Source of the DNA: Saprolegnia diclina VS20
Taxonomy: Eukaryota > Oomycota > Saprolegniomycetes > Saprolegniales > Saprolegniaceae
Length of the DNA stretch: 39,442 nucleotides
NCBI RefSeq assembly: GCF_000281045.1
Contig: NW_008246068.1
Span: forward strand, 1,014,584-1,054,025
Reading direction: 5' to 3'
The notes under the pieces are model-generated. The model was given only the letters and a program-made list of their open reading frames with translations. It had not been told where the DNA came from and did no database searches. How positions within the stretch are numbered: the stretch's first letter is position 1; the number at the start of each line of letters is the position of its first letter. Shown here in pieces: positions 19,935-30,108 of the stretch. Both the position numbers and the translations under genes were made by a program.

Positions 19935-22900
19935 CTAGGTTTTATACGTTGCCGCAAAGTGCGCAAGGAGGGTGTCGCCCTTGAACTGGACGTCCGGGAG
20001 CGCTTGAAAGGAAGCGATAAAGGCTGCAATGTCCGCAATGACCTTGGCTTTGCCGGCGGCCGTGCGCGGCGCGACGGCCTTGAAACACTCGGGCATCTTG
20101 TGCGTAAACATATCAAAGACGCGCGAGAAGACCACTTGCAGCTGGAGCGTTGGCAGCACGGGGCTGAGCACTTGGTAGAGTTTCACCGTGTTGGCGGCAA
20201 TGCTCCGCAGCGGTGCGCTCGGCACTGCGATCGTGTCGTAGTCGACGTCGGTCGCGACCGCTTCCAGCGCCTTCTTCATGATCTGGTCTTCGACAATACT
20301 GAGAAATTTGCCGAAAATCTTGTGGTTGTGCTCGACATAGTCGTGCGTGACCTTGTCGAGTTCATCGAGCAGCAATTTTTGGCGCTGCGTCAAATGGAGG
20401 GCGAGCTGGCACTTGATGTGCGGAATGAACGCGACAATGACCTCGAGCGACTGCGACGCCAGCCCTAACCCGCCACGTTACATGTCACAGCTCATCGGAG
20501 AGTCCACGGTGGCTACCGAGGTGCTTGGCCGAAATACTCTTGAGGTGAGCGACTTGCATGGCGCCGGCGCCCAGCACGAGCTGCGTCGTCCGCGAGTTGA
20601 AGAGCTATCGCGCCGCGTCAGTACATAAGACAACATACAAGATTCTACCCGAAGCATCTCGATCGAGCGCTGCACAATGTCGGTCGCCACGACGGGAAAG
20701 TTGGCCGCCAAGCTCACATAGTTCATGAGGATTTCGAGCGTCAAAAGCACCGACCAGACGACGCGGAACGACAGCGTCGACGAGAGCGTGAGCTGCTTGA
20801 GCGGCGGCGCGGTCTCGGCCGCAACCACGTGGTCGTGCGACAAGACGAGCGAGACGCCTTTGCCTTGGGCAAAATGGAGCAAACTGGCGTGGCGCGACGC
20901 CGAGATCTCGGCGTTCTTCCACAGTTCGTGGTTGAGCGTCGACACGAGTTTGTTGATCTGGCTCTGGTGGTACTTTTCCAAAAACAATTTCACTTGGTTG
21001 AAGAGCGCGCCGCGCAGCGTGTAGTCGGTTTTGCCCGTCGATTTTTCAAGGTTGACGACAAAGCTCATGGTTGCATCGTAGAGCGACCGCAATTGCGGCA
21101 TCGTATACGTCGCCTACACCCCATTTTTATAACAAGACGAAAGACATTGCGTCATGGACCTGGACTTCCTTCCGGACCGCAAAGAGGTTGCTCACACTGC
21201 GCTGTGAGAATTCGCACGTTTTTCGAATCGCATCTTCGACTTCGCGCACGATTTTTGCCGCCTTTTTGGTCTCTTGCCACTCGGCGAGCTTGTCGGCGGC
21301 TTCGGGCGCCGCGTCCGGTGACCACTCGTCGTTCACTGGCGTCGTCGTCTGACTGCTGTCTGTGTCGGCCTCGTCGCGGGGCGTGCTGACGTCGACGCAA
21401 AACGTTGTCGCGAGCATGGTCTGCACCGACATAGCGCGCTGCAGCACGATCAAGAGGTGCTCAAAGATCATTTCGACGCACAAGAGAAACTCCTCGGACG
21501 TCAACGCGCGCAGCTGGACCGTCACGTTGGCATCGTCCCCGGGCGTGGTCGTCGACGACGATTCGATCGTTTCACTCACGACGGTCTTGACGACGATCTT
21601 GATCTCGTCCGTGAGCTGGCTGCGATACTTGTTCATGGTCTCCGGAATGGCTTCGAGGCGGAAGAGCGCGTCCATGAGCCCTTTCATTTCATCGCGCGTC
21701 TGCTCTTGCTTGAGTGCGAGACTCTGTGCCAAGACGGGATTGCTCGCTGCGCTCGCCGCGTCGTACGACGGATCAAAGACCCAATCGCTTCCGGTGACCA
21801 TTGCCAAGAAGCGCGCACTCATTTGGCTTCGAATGAACGACCGGTACGTCTGTAGCTTCTCGCCGAGCGACCGCACGCTGTGAATGCCCGCGAGCTGGCT
21901 CGTCGTACGCAGCGCCGTGTCGATCGCATCCAGCGCACCAGTGTAGTCGTGGCCGTGCACGAGCGCCTCGACGCTGCTCTCTGTGTGCTTCATCTCTTCA
22001 ATCTGCAGTACAATCTCTTGGAGCTCGGCGAGCCGCTTCTGGCGCCGATGCAGCTGCAGAATCGCCAGCGACTTGTCGGCCATCGAATTGCGTAGCCGCT
22101 CCATCGTGGCCCTACAGCAAAGACACGTCATTCACGTCGTGATGACGAGAGCACGGAGCGAGACCGCAGGTGTTTGACTTGGTCGCAGGCTTGGGTCACG
22201 CGCTTCTTCATTTCGTTTTGCGAATTTGAGGCCTCGAAAAAGCGATCCGAGCGCGACGACACTTGACGGAGCAAGCTCACTTCGACCCGGTCCAGATACC
22301 CCGAGAGCTATCCAATCGATCCTCGTGGATGGATACGTTGGTATTCTTGGATACCTTGTCTTGGGTGTCTTGGATCGATGCGCCTTGCAGCACTTGGTGG
22401 AACGTCTGCGGGTCCGTAAAGTCGTATTCGGGCTTGAAGTACATGCTCGGAACTTCCTGAAAGCACTTTTGCACGTCCTCTAAGTATCAATGTGTCAACT
22501 CTCAACGTATCCAGTGACAACCCTACCGTCGGCGGCCGCGACCGACGGCACGTTGGCCGACGCCAGTTGCTCGCGCACCGGTCGCTCGTGGTTTTTGGTG
22601 TACATGGCGCTTGCCTCGCCGAGACTCTTCATGAACGGGTCAAAGTCCCGGCGACTAATGACCGGCGCGTTCAGCATCGACGTGATCGTGAGCTCCGTCT
22701 CGCCGGGCAGCGTGAACGCATCGAGAAACGCGTCGCCCCAGTTGCCGCCCCGCGGATTGCTCAGCACCGAGTGCAGATTGTGCCCACACACGGTGAGGTA
22801 CTCGCGTGCTTCCTCGGACGCCACGTGCTCGTCGTCGTCCATCGACGGGTCGTAGAAGCCGCTAATGTCGGCCTTGCGCTGCGCAAAGAGCGTCGGAAAG

Positions 22901-23610
22901 TCCGTCGGCATCATCATGCTCAGGCCCGTCTCGGCCGCCGACGTGAGCGAGCCCGCGGCAGAGCCTGCCGCGGACGTCAGCGTGCCAAGGCCCTTGCCGA
23001 CCGGCGCCATGGCCGACCCGGCCGCCGACGTGAGCGTCCCGAGGCCTTTTCCGACGGGCGTCATGACGGACGAGGGCATCGATGTCAGTGCAGACGTGAC
23101 CTTGGAGACTGACGACGGCGTCGACGGGAGCATCGAGGTTGCAAACGACGTGGCACTCGACATCATCGACATCATCGAGGGCGACTTGACCGCGTTCGGG
23201 CGGCTAAAGCTGCCTTGGCTCGGCAGCTTGGACGCGCTGCCATTTGACGCGCTGCTGTTGGAGCCCATCGGGCGATCGGCGTTGGTCGTCGTTTGTGGCC
23301 GCGGCGGTAGCCTCTCGGCCGACGATGTCGCTGAGCTTCCGCGCGGGGACATCATGGACATGGCGCCGCTCATCGCATTCGCAAACGGGTTGAGCGATGG
23401 CCGTGCGGCGTCGCTCTCGAGCGGCGGGGGCAGTGACGTTGGTGGCTCCTTGCGACTGCCGTCGCTCGTGGTCGCGAACGGGTTGCCGGCCGCCTTCTCC
23501 GGCTGCGGCTCGGAGGGCGTCGGCGACGTGGGCGGCGACAGCGGCTTGCTCTTGGCGCCTGGCAGGAAGCCCGAGAAGAAGCCCGCGGACGAGCTCTTCT
23601 TCCTCATCAT
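19935..23610 (-). CDS. VPS54: VPS54 subunit of the GARP tethering complex
   Basis: Subunit of the Golgi-associated retrograde protein complex, which tethers endosome-derived vesicles at the trans-Golgi. Seven exons: 23610-22527, 22479-22355, 22307-22165, 22111-21166, 21113-20649, 20604-20517 and 20464-19935, for about 1126 residues. The donor of intron 4 could instead be at 21159, adding two codons. Family landmarks: VPSMYFKPEYDFTDPQTF, KLSGYLDRVEVSLLRQVSSRSD, QVKHLR, HGHDYTGALDAID, then LFNSRTTQLVLGAGAMQVAHLKSISAKHL and a C-terminal VPS54 helical domain. The first 240 residues are low-complexity Ser/Pro/Met-rich, with two NPF tripeptides (43-45, 74-76) of the kind bound by EH-domain proteins, and a duplicated PVGKGLGTLTSAAGSA block from residue 185. 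The promoter has nested CACGTG palindromes. Confidence 0.92.
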
Positions 23611-23675
23611 GGCCGTGGATGTTTCACCAGAAACGACCGACGTCCGGATAACACGGCGCGCCGACGTTTTTCACG

Positions 23676-23687
23676 CGCCACGTGGCG
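23676..23687. promoter_or_regulatory. 12-bp palindrome CGCCACGTGGCG
   Basis: A perfect palindrome centred on a CACGTG box, 66 bp before the VPS54 start codon. CACGTG boxes are classic bHLH/bZIP sites in eukaryotes; which factor would bind here is unknown. Confidence 0.5.
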
Positions 23688-23730
23688 TTCCCCACACGTG
23701 CGAAATGGTGAATTACACATGCGTGATACA

Positions 23731-23759
23731 CACGTGGGAAACCCACCGATTCCCACGTG
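23731..23759. promoter_or_regulatory. inverted repeat CACGTGGGAA / TTCCCACGTG
   Basis: Two perfect 10-bp arms with a 9-bp spacer (ACCCACCGA), each arm holding a CACGTG box. Together with the 12-bp palindrome and ACACGTG at 23694 there are four CACGTG-like cores within about 85 bp upstream of VPS54. Confidence 0.5.
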
Positions 23760-24703
23760 AGAAACGCACCCTGGGACTGTCGCAGGTACCCGACCCCTAA
23801 GAGCACGCGTCCACCGGCCGATAACGCAGGTCGCCTGTCGATGGATAATATTCGTACGCGTACTATAGAACCAATCTCGACTACTAGTCTAATCGAGTAC
23901 TATAAACTGCCAATTTGGCTTGGAGACAGCTTTGATTCCCAAGTGCTTCAAGGTTTCGAGATGCCAAAAAAGAGCGTCTGATACGACGAGCAGCTGAGCG
24001 CAAGAGAGGTGGACACGTCGTTCTCTTGTCCACTGCTACGCCCGGTCAAGTGGGTCGGTGGCACCAAGGAAACGCGCATGTCAATGGATCTGGTGCGCCA
24101 ACGATATCGGCTCGTCCGCCATCAGCAAGACGCCAGTGCCGTGCACCGTCAAGGTACTTCTTCGCAATCGCACAACCACCCAAGAGCCGAGAAAGAGAGG
24201 GCAGGCTGCTACATACTGAGTACGGCTGGGCGCCGAAGCGACTCCGAACGGTTCGAATTTGTGTTGCGCAAGCAAATTTCTTGTATTTAGCGATCATTGC
24301 GTGCGTGTCGCTACTACCGACCATGCACCGACGTGATTCTCAAAGCGCTGAAGTAGGCTCCACCTGTCTTCCTTTCTCGAGTGAGCAATGAACTTGTACG
24401 GAGCCCTGTGGTTTGGCTACTTCAAGCTCGAAAAAAGACCCATCGTACCGGGATATTTGCCCTTTGACCCTTACTCACATTCACAGTACAGTGTACGCGA
24501 GTGCCGACAGCTGGTGCGTCCTGGCCCTTGCTTTTACTACCTTCCTACAGTGTCGAGTTAGTACGACGGCCAAGGCGCTTTAGTCGACGAAGTCTCGTAC
24601 TGTCGTGTGTCAGCATCAGAAAGGCGCCACCGACTTGAGCAGCAGCCGATCCTCTGCGCTGTGATTGGATCCAGTGCGACGTCGCGTGAGCCGATTGGCT
24701 GTC

Positions 24704-24732
24704 TATCCGGATTTCGCAGCCAAATCCGGATA
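24704..24732. promoter_or_regulatory. inverted repeat TATCCGGATTT / AAATCCGGATA
   Basis: Two perfect 11-bp arms around a 7-bp spacer, 66 bp before the homeodomain start. Each arm also contains the self-palindrome ATCCGGAT. This is the longest of the CCGGATA-type promoter signals in the window. Confidence 0.55.
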
Positions 24733-24797
24733 CGCTGCATTTCGCATGGCCGAAAGCACCAGTTTGCTTCCAGTCGTGACGAGCAGCAGCGATAGGC

Positions 24798-26252
24798 ATG
24801 TCCCTGACCACGCCCCACATCGTGTCGCTTGGCATGTTCTCGTACTGGCCGACGGCCCTCCAGAAGACCGCCAACGCCGACACGGAGCGCGTGTCCGTGC
24901 CCGACACGCTCTACCAGCGCCTCGTGCAGAAGGACCGGCGCGAAGAGCGCGCGTTTGGCTTCATCCGCGAGAGCTACCGCGCGTGGCGGCTCACGGGCAT
25001 GGAGGCGCGCAAGGTCATCGTGACGACGCCCGAGCCCATGAAGGCCGAGGCGCCCACCAACGACGACCTGGTCGATGCGCTCCAGCTCTTCCACGACGAG
25101 ATGCAGGATGATGACGAGAACGACGACCATCGCATCATGCAGGACAACGCTGCGCTGTGCACGCCGACGACGTACGAGGCCATGGCGCCGTTGACGATGG
25201 CGCCGCCGCATGCCATGTGCTTGGAGTCGCCGCCGACAACGGACCTCGGCAGCGTCGCCGAGCCGCCGGCGCCGACCAAGAAGCGCAAGTTCCGCAAGTG
25301 GTATGCGCTTCGAGCCTGCTCGCCCTCTCTTTTAGGTACCAATGTAGTGGCTCGTCGGATGCGACCAAAGTCTTGCGCGACTGGCTCTTCGACCCGCACC
25401 ACCAAGAACACCCGTACCCGTCCGAGAAGGTCGGACCCGATGGCGATATCCTTGCTCATGCCGCGCATTCGTTAGGAGAAGAAGCTGCTCTCGGACGAGT
25501 CGGGCTTGACGATCAAGCAGATTGGCATTTGGTTCCGGAACGCGCGGCAACGCTTGTGCCAGCCGACGCCGTCCAAGATGACCATCCACCCGGAGCAAGC
25601 CGCTTCGTTCATGCAGCTCGTGAGGTACTCGCGGCGTCCTTGCATGTACAGCATCCGCCTCAACTCTCCTGTAGCCTGCGTCATGACGAGGCAACGCCAC
25701 TTCGCCGCGGCGCATGGTCGGCCGAAGAGAACCTCTACGCGCAGCGGCTCATCGAGCTCTTCACGCAAGGCCACATGCCGATCCTCGAAGGCACGCCGCT
25801 CCGGTCCTTCCTCGCCATGGCGCTGCACTGCCACACGATGCGCATCTCGAAAAAGTTTGTGCGCGACTCGTCCGTCGGCAAGGTACGGCATCTAGTCGGT
25901 CTACAAGTCGATGACAATATTGTCATAGATTACGTTCCGGCGCGACCGCATCTTCAACGCCCACGGTGGCGTCTTTGAGGGCATTCTCCAAGACCTTTTG
26001 CATCTCAAGGCCCGCGTGCTCGAGACGCGCCCGGCGAACGTCGCCAGCCAGAAGCACAGCGGCGACGACGCGGCCTTCCAGGTCCAGGCCTGGCTCCGCA
26101 ATGACCCGCCAGCCTTCAAGGCCGAGCCGCCGCCGCCGCTCGATGACGCCATGGAGAACGACATGCTGGACGCGTTTGAGTTTGACCTTCTGGGGGCGAC
26201 CTTTGGACCGTACGAGATCGACCCGACCGTCGCTGCGATGCTCTCGCCATGA
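24798..26252 (+). CDS. TALE-like homeodomain protein with second conserved domain
   Basis: Probable nuclear DNA-binding transcription factor of 425 residues. Exons 24798-25300, 25336-25429, 25476-25624, 25675-25882 and 25929-26252; the first intron is only 35 bp. A basic start (KKRKFRKWYQ) leads into an atypical homeodomain at about 165-235: TKVLRDWLFDP, the three-residue loop HPYPSEK typical of TALE (KNOX/PBX/MEIS) proteins, LTIKQIGIWFRNARQRL as recognition helix. Residue 50 of the homeodomain is arginine. After about 20 residues comes a second domain (about 255-345): RGAWSAEENLYAQRLIELF, EGTPLRSFLAMALHC and MRISKKFVRDSSVGK, which recalls a SANT-like module that I remember from many oomycete and diatom proteins. 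The N-terminal domain is acidic in places and unrecognised. The tail is acidic (DDAMENDMLDAFEFD), possibly an activation region (inference). Confidence 0.88.
25911..25926. repeat. 16-bp perfect palindrome within intron 4
   Basis: ATGACAATATTGTCAT is self-complementary over all 16 bases and ends two bases before the 3' splice site of the last homeodomain intron (25883-25928). It could fold in the pre-mRNA; function unknown. Confidence 0.6.
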
Positions 26253-26799
26253 GCCAGACCAAGAGGACGGTGAAGTTGAGGACATGGAAGAGACGACAAG
26301 GGACGGCGGTGGGGCGTGGGATCGCCAAGACGACGAAAGTGGCAGGCAGTGCGTGGGAAGATGCATGAACGAGGAGTTGTGGTGGCGTTGACGAAGAGAC
26401 AAATGTATGCATTTTTGCTTTTGGTATGTAGTTGCACCTGCAATGGCGAGGCGAGGAAGGAGATCGGCCATACTTGCAGTGATGCGCAGCGCAGGTCGCA
26501 TGGTGCTACGAGTACTGGGGCCATGGCCGGTCGTTGATGGATCGTACTCAGAGAGCTCGTGATGGGTACAAGTATGCATCGCCGGCCTACGTGCCATGCG
26601 CCGCTGGCCTGTCCAGCCGTGCGTCGCTCGTGAGACTTGGGGTGCTGGTGGTACGAATGTGAGTCAATGTTGATGCGAAGTTATGCCATGAATCCTAAAA
26701 CTACAGTCTACGTGTTGCGGTCGATTGACCACAGCCGCAGGGGGGTGGGGCTGGTTTTAAATCAGACGGCTGGTCGGCCATCGGTCGCCGAAGACCGTC
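26253..26799. other. convergent intergenic region, nothing found
   Basis: Tail-to-tail gap between the homeodomain and A20/AN1 genes. I see no coding frame, RNA gene or repeat that I can support; it presumably holds the two 3' untranslated regions. Confidence 0.55.
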
Positions 26800-27249
26800 T
26801 TACAGCTTGTCGACCTTGTCAAACGCGCCACCGCCGGGGTTGCGCTTCGCGAGCTCGGCGCGGTCGGCGGCCTTGTAGTCAAACGAGCAGTTGTGCTGGT
26901 CGGCGAACCGGTGGTTGGAGCAGTAGACGTAGCCGCAGCGGCACTCGATGCCCGTGAGGCCCACCTTCTTCTTGCAGTCCCAGCAGCGGCCCTTGTTCTT
27001 TTGCACAACGGGTTCGTCCTTCTTCTCTTCGTCGGCGGCGGCCGGCGCGGGCATCGGCGCGGCCACGACTTGCGGGGCCGCGACGGGCGCGGGCGACGCC
27101 GATGGCGGCGACGTGTAGTTGGCCGTCTCGACCTGGCGCGCCGACATGGTCTTCTTCCAGCACACCGAGCACATGTTGCCCGAGGCCGCGCTGCCAAAGA
27201 AGCCGCAGCCGTTGGCGCAGAGCTTCGTGGACTCGCCTTCCTGCTGCAT
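26800..27249 (-). CDS. A20/AN1 zinc-finger stress-associated-type protein
   Basis: A small 149-residue protein with no introns. An N-terminal A20 finger reads LCANGCGFFGSAASGNMCSVCWKK (C-x3-C-x11-C-x2-C), followed by a flexible Ala/Pro linker (about 45-85) and a C-terminal AN1 finger whose ligands are in RCWDCKKKVGLTGIECRC and GYVYCSNHRFADQHNC. The family binds ubiquitin and acts in stress responses and proteasome-linked turnover; it is known in plants as SAP proteins. Length and spacing are normal, all zinc ligands are present, and a strong T-rich initiator-like sequence lies just before the start. The A20 finger, which can ligate or bind ubiquitin in other proteins, is short here as in SAPs, so binding rather than catalysis is expected. 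Confidence 0.95.
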   Translation of the reverse strand: MQQEGESTKLCANGCGFFGSAASGNMCSVCWKKTMSARQVETANYTSPPSASPAPVAAPQVVAAPMPAPAAADEEKKDEPVVQKNKGRCWDCKKKVGLTGIECRCGYVYCSNHRFADQHNCSFDYKAADRAELAKRNPGGGAFDKVDKL

Positions 27250-27948
27250 TGTCTTGGTCGGTTGTGAAAAAGAAAAATGTAATTTAGCGGTTGGGAATTC
27301 TTTTTTTATCCCACTCGTTTTATTTAAAATATTTTCAACTGTCCACGTCGCAGATCTCGCAGCATATTAAACTTATTTATTTTAATTTCCGGACCTGGCC
27401 GTTTCCGCCTCTGCCAGCACGCGTCCTCGCTCTCCCTCGCTTTAGAAACCTATATTCCATCGAATGTTCGGGTTTCCTCTCTCAGATACGGACAAAGGTT
27501 CGTCAACCGAGGGAGCCTGTCGTGTCTTTGACCCGAGCGCGTTCGACGTTTTTCTCACACGGTGTGTAGTCTCTCTGAAGTCGGAACACTCGCATTACTT
27601 ACTGGCACTTCGTATTGGCTTGCCAGCGCCCGACCGCCTCTCCCAGACCTTGTGCCGATAACAAAAAACGACTACGAGTCGAGTAGCTACAGGATGGCGG
27701 CTCCTCCCGCGGCCTGCTGTACCGGCTACAATGAAGTGCTCGAGTTGAATGGAGATTGCAGCTGTAGTACAGTGTACTAGAATACGTAGTGCAGGGAGCC
27801 AAGCTACTACTGCAGTGTCCCAGGAGAACGCCGAGACAAGCGCCGCGCAACTTGAACTTGAGTTGATCCGAAAGATCGCAAGCGCGAAACGGGCTCGGGA
27901 CCGAAAGGTCACGTCGTGCCACGCGTTGTATCGTCCAGAAGTCTGAAG
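27250..27948. other. divergent intergenic region
   Basis: It begins with the A20/AN1 promoter and an AT-rich block near 27280-27390. The rest holds only short frames with no motif. No TATA or dyad element comparable with the other promoters stands out before the exchanger gene. Confidence 0.5.
27261..27283 (-). promoter_or_regulatory. initiator-like element of the A20/AN1 gene
   Basis: On the minus strand this reads ATTACATTTTTC followed by TTTTTCACAAC, 12-34 bp before the ATG. It is the best CATTTT initiator match in the window. Confidence 0.5.
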
Positions 27949-30001
27949 ATGGTGGGCGGTCTTGGTGACACAGGCTACGTCACCGCCTGCAAATACGTGG
28001 CCGACATCCCGGGCGCGGCGACGGTTGGCACGTGTGTCTGCTTTGGGCTGCTTGTGTACCTAGTGACGTCGACAGTCACCAACTTTGTCGGCGCCACCTT
28101 GCAGGTAGACAAATTGACCTAGCTGTCAACAGCTCACTGGAGCGTAGGCGCTCGTCACCGACATTGGACTGCCCGCCGATGTGACCGGCGTGACGCTCTT
28201 GAGCTGGCACAACGCGCTGCCCAACCTTCTCGTCGTCGTTGTGGCCACCTCGCAAGGCGCGCCGGCAGCCGGTCTTCTGCTCGTCCTTGGCAGTAGCCTC
28301 CTCACGACCACAGGTTCTCGCAGCGACGTCTGGAATCTTCGATTTGAAACATCTGGTAGTCACGGTCGCGGCCTCGAATCTGGCGGCCGAGACGCACCAG
28401 ACGGTGGACCCGGTCCGGTTTTCGCGCGACGTTGGGTTTTACCTCCTGGTGCTGGTGTATGTCGGCAGCCTCGTGTTGTACGAAGCGGTGTGGCTTTGCT
28501 TTGAGCACGCCTTGCGCATACTATGCGGTGTACTGTAGGACATGACGGAGACCACCCATCGCATCGTCGTTGCTAGTCTTGCGCTGAGCTATCTCCTCAG
28601 CATCGGTATCATTGAGGTCCTTCGGTGGCGCAAGCCACACGTGCCGCACTGGACGCCGCGCACCCGCGCCCGCCGTCGCAAGGCGTCTTACGTGGCGAAA
28701 ACCACGAGGCCCGCCATGTACCTCATCGACTCGAGCCCCGAGTCCGACTGGGAAGAAAATGACATGCTGCTGCCGTCGCCACCGGCCGCGCCCAAGTCAC
28801 CGCCCATGCAGTTGATCGACGCGTCGTCCGCGGCTCAAGCGTCGCCGCTCTCTGGTCTCATTGCGCTCGTCTGGCCCCAAAGCGTACCGTACTTGGTGAT
28901 CCCACGACACTCTTCAGTCTGTATCAACTAGGCGCCGGCCAGCCAAAAGCCACATCCCGCTGCGACGTCCTTCCTCAACGCCCTGCGTGTGAGCGCTCAA
29001 ATTGGCCCGAACGTCCGGCGCTGGGTCCTGCCGTTCGAGCCTCTCGTGGTGTCGCCACCGAGCTTTGCGTCCTACGGCGCGTGCGTGTACGACGCAGCAA
29101 AACCCAAAGCTCAACACCTTGACTCGCCCCTCCACGATCTGTACCGGCGCTACTACAACTATGTGTGGTGGCCGATCGCGGGTCTGTGCACATTCGTACG
29201 CCGCCTCTTGATTCCTCTTGTCGCCATCGAGGCGTGGCACCGAGGGATGAACATAGTCGCCATGTGGAGCGCCACCTCGCTGCTCGCCCACGCCATGTGG
29301 CCGACGTGGCCGTGGCCACCTACCTTGCTTCTCGGCTTGTCCTTTGCGGTGTTTGCAGCCGTGACATCGACAAGCTACCGCGGCCCGGCCCGCCTCGCGC
29401 GCCTCGTACATGTAATCGTGGCACTGCCCATGTCGGTGCTTGTGGCCTATGTGCTGCAAGAGGCCATGCTAACGGTTGTGCCAACAACGATACTCGGCCT
29501 CAACACCAGTGTCTCGTGGCTGCTCGGGCTTGTACGTCATTGGCCTTGCTGGCGCCATGTATCATGCAACGATGTAGGTGGTCGCGGCGGCGAATGCGCT
29601 GAGCGGGATCTTTGCCGCGGTAGCCGTCGCACACCAAGGCCAGCCCTCGATGGCGCTCAGCAGCTGCTTTGGCGGCCCGACGATGTCGCTCTTGGGCAGC
29701 GCCGGCTACATCTTGCACCACTCATGGTAGTCCTATCTACCAAAACGAGATGCATACAGTCGACATTAGGGCGCTGGGGACACCCGTCGTGTTTGGTCCG
29801 CCCTCGCTCGTGACGCAGCTCCTGATTGCACTGTGCATGCTAGCGGTTGTCGTCAACTGGGTCACTGTCGCCACCTACCATTTCGCGTACACGAACGGTC
29901 TCTGCCACTTTCTCATAGTCCTCTACGGGACGTATGTTGGGATCGGTCTCTGCATACTGCTGGAGTACGACCCCTTTCAAGGCCACCCGACCGCGTCCTA
30001 G
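27949..30001 (+). CDS. CCX/NCLX-type cation exchanger, degenerate, apparent frameshift
   Basis: Multi-span membrane protein of the sodium/calcium exchanger superfamily. Exons 27949-28104, 28148-28487, 28539-28883, 28932-29531, 29578-29726 and 29770-30001. Alpha-repeat 1 reads PADVTGVTLLSWHNALPN, where related exchangers have AGATLLALGNGAPD; alpha-repeat 2 reads VVAAANALSG...SMALSSCFGGPTMSLLG, where GNSIGD is usual. Both key acidic residues are absent (N and G instead), so ordinary Ca2+ exchange is doubtful. A cytoplasmic loop rich in Ser/Pro/Asp lies between. Near 28313 the coding frame shifts by one base (LGSSLLTTT to VLAATSGI); the exon sum is one base over a multiple of three. A sequencing indel, a decaying gene or a 31-bp intron (28283-28313) could explain this. 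Without the extra base the protein is about 606 residues, close to the family size. Confidence 0.75.
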
Positions 30002-30108
30002 ACGACAACTTGCCTGCAAACTATATATATGTGTATACTAGCCTTTGGCTTTATATATACTAGTAGTACCAAGGCCACACACTTACTAGTACAATGCAAG
30101 GGGCCGCG

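Larger units (their letters stand above)
23611..24797. other. divergent intergenic region, VPS54 and homeodomain genes
   Basis: A 1.2-kb gap with the VPS54 promoter on the left (TCCGGATA at 23643, a 12-bp palindrome and a 10-bp-arm inverted repeat) and the homeodomain promoter on the right (11-bp-arm repeat). The middle has only short frames without motifs, and I see nothing else in it. Confidence 0.6.
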
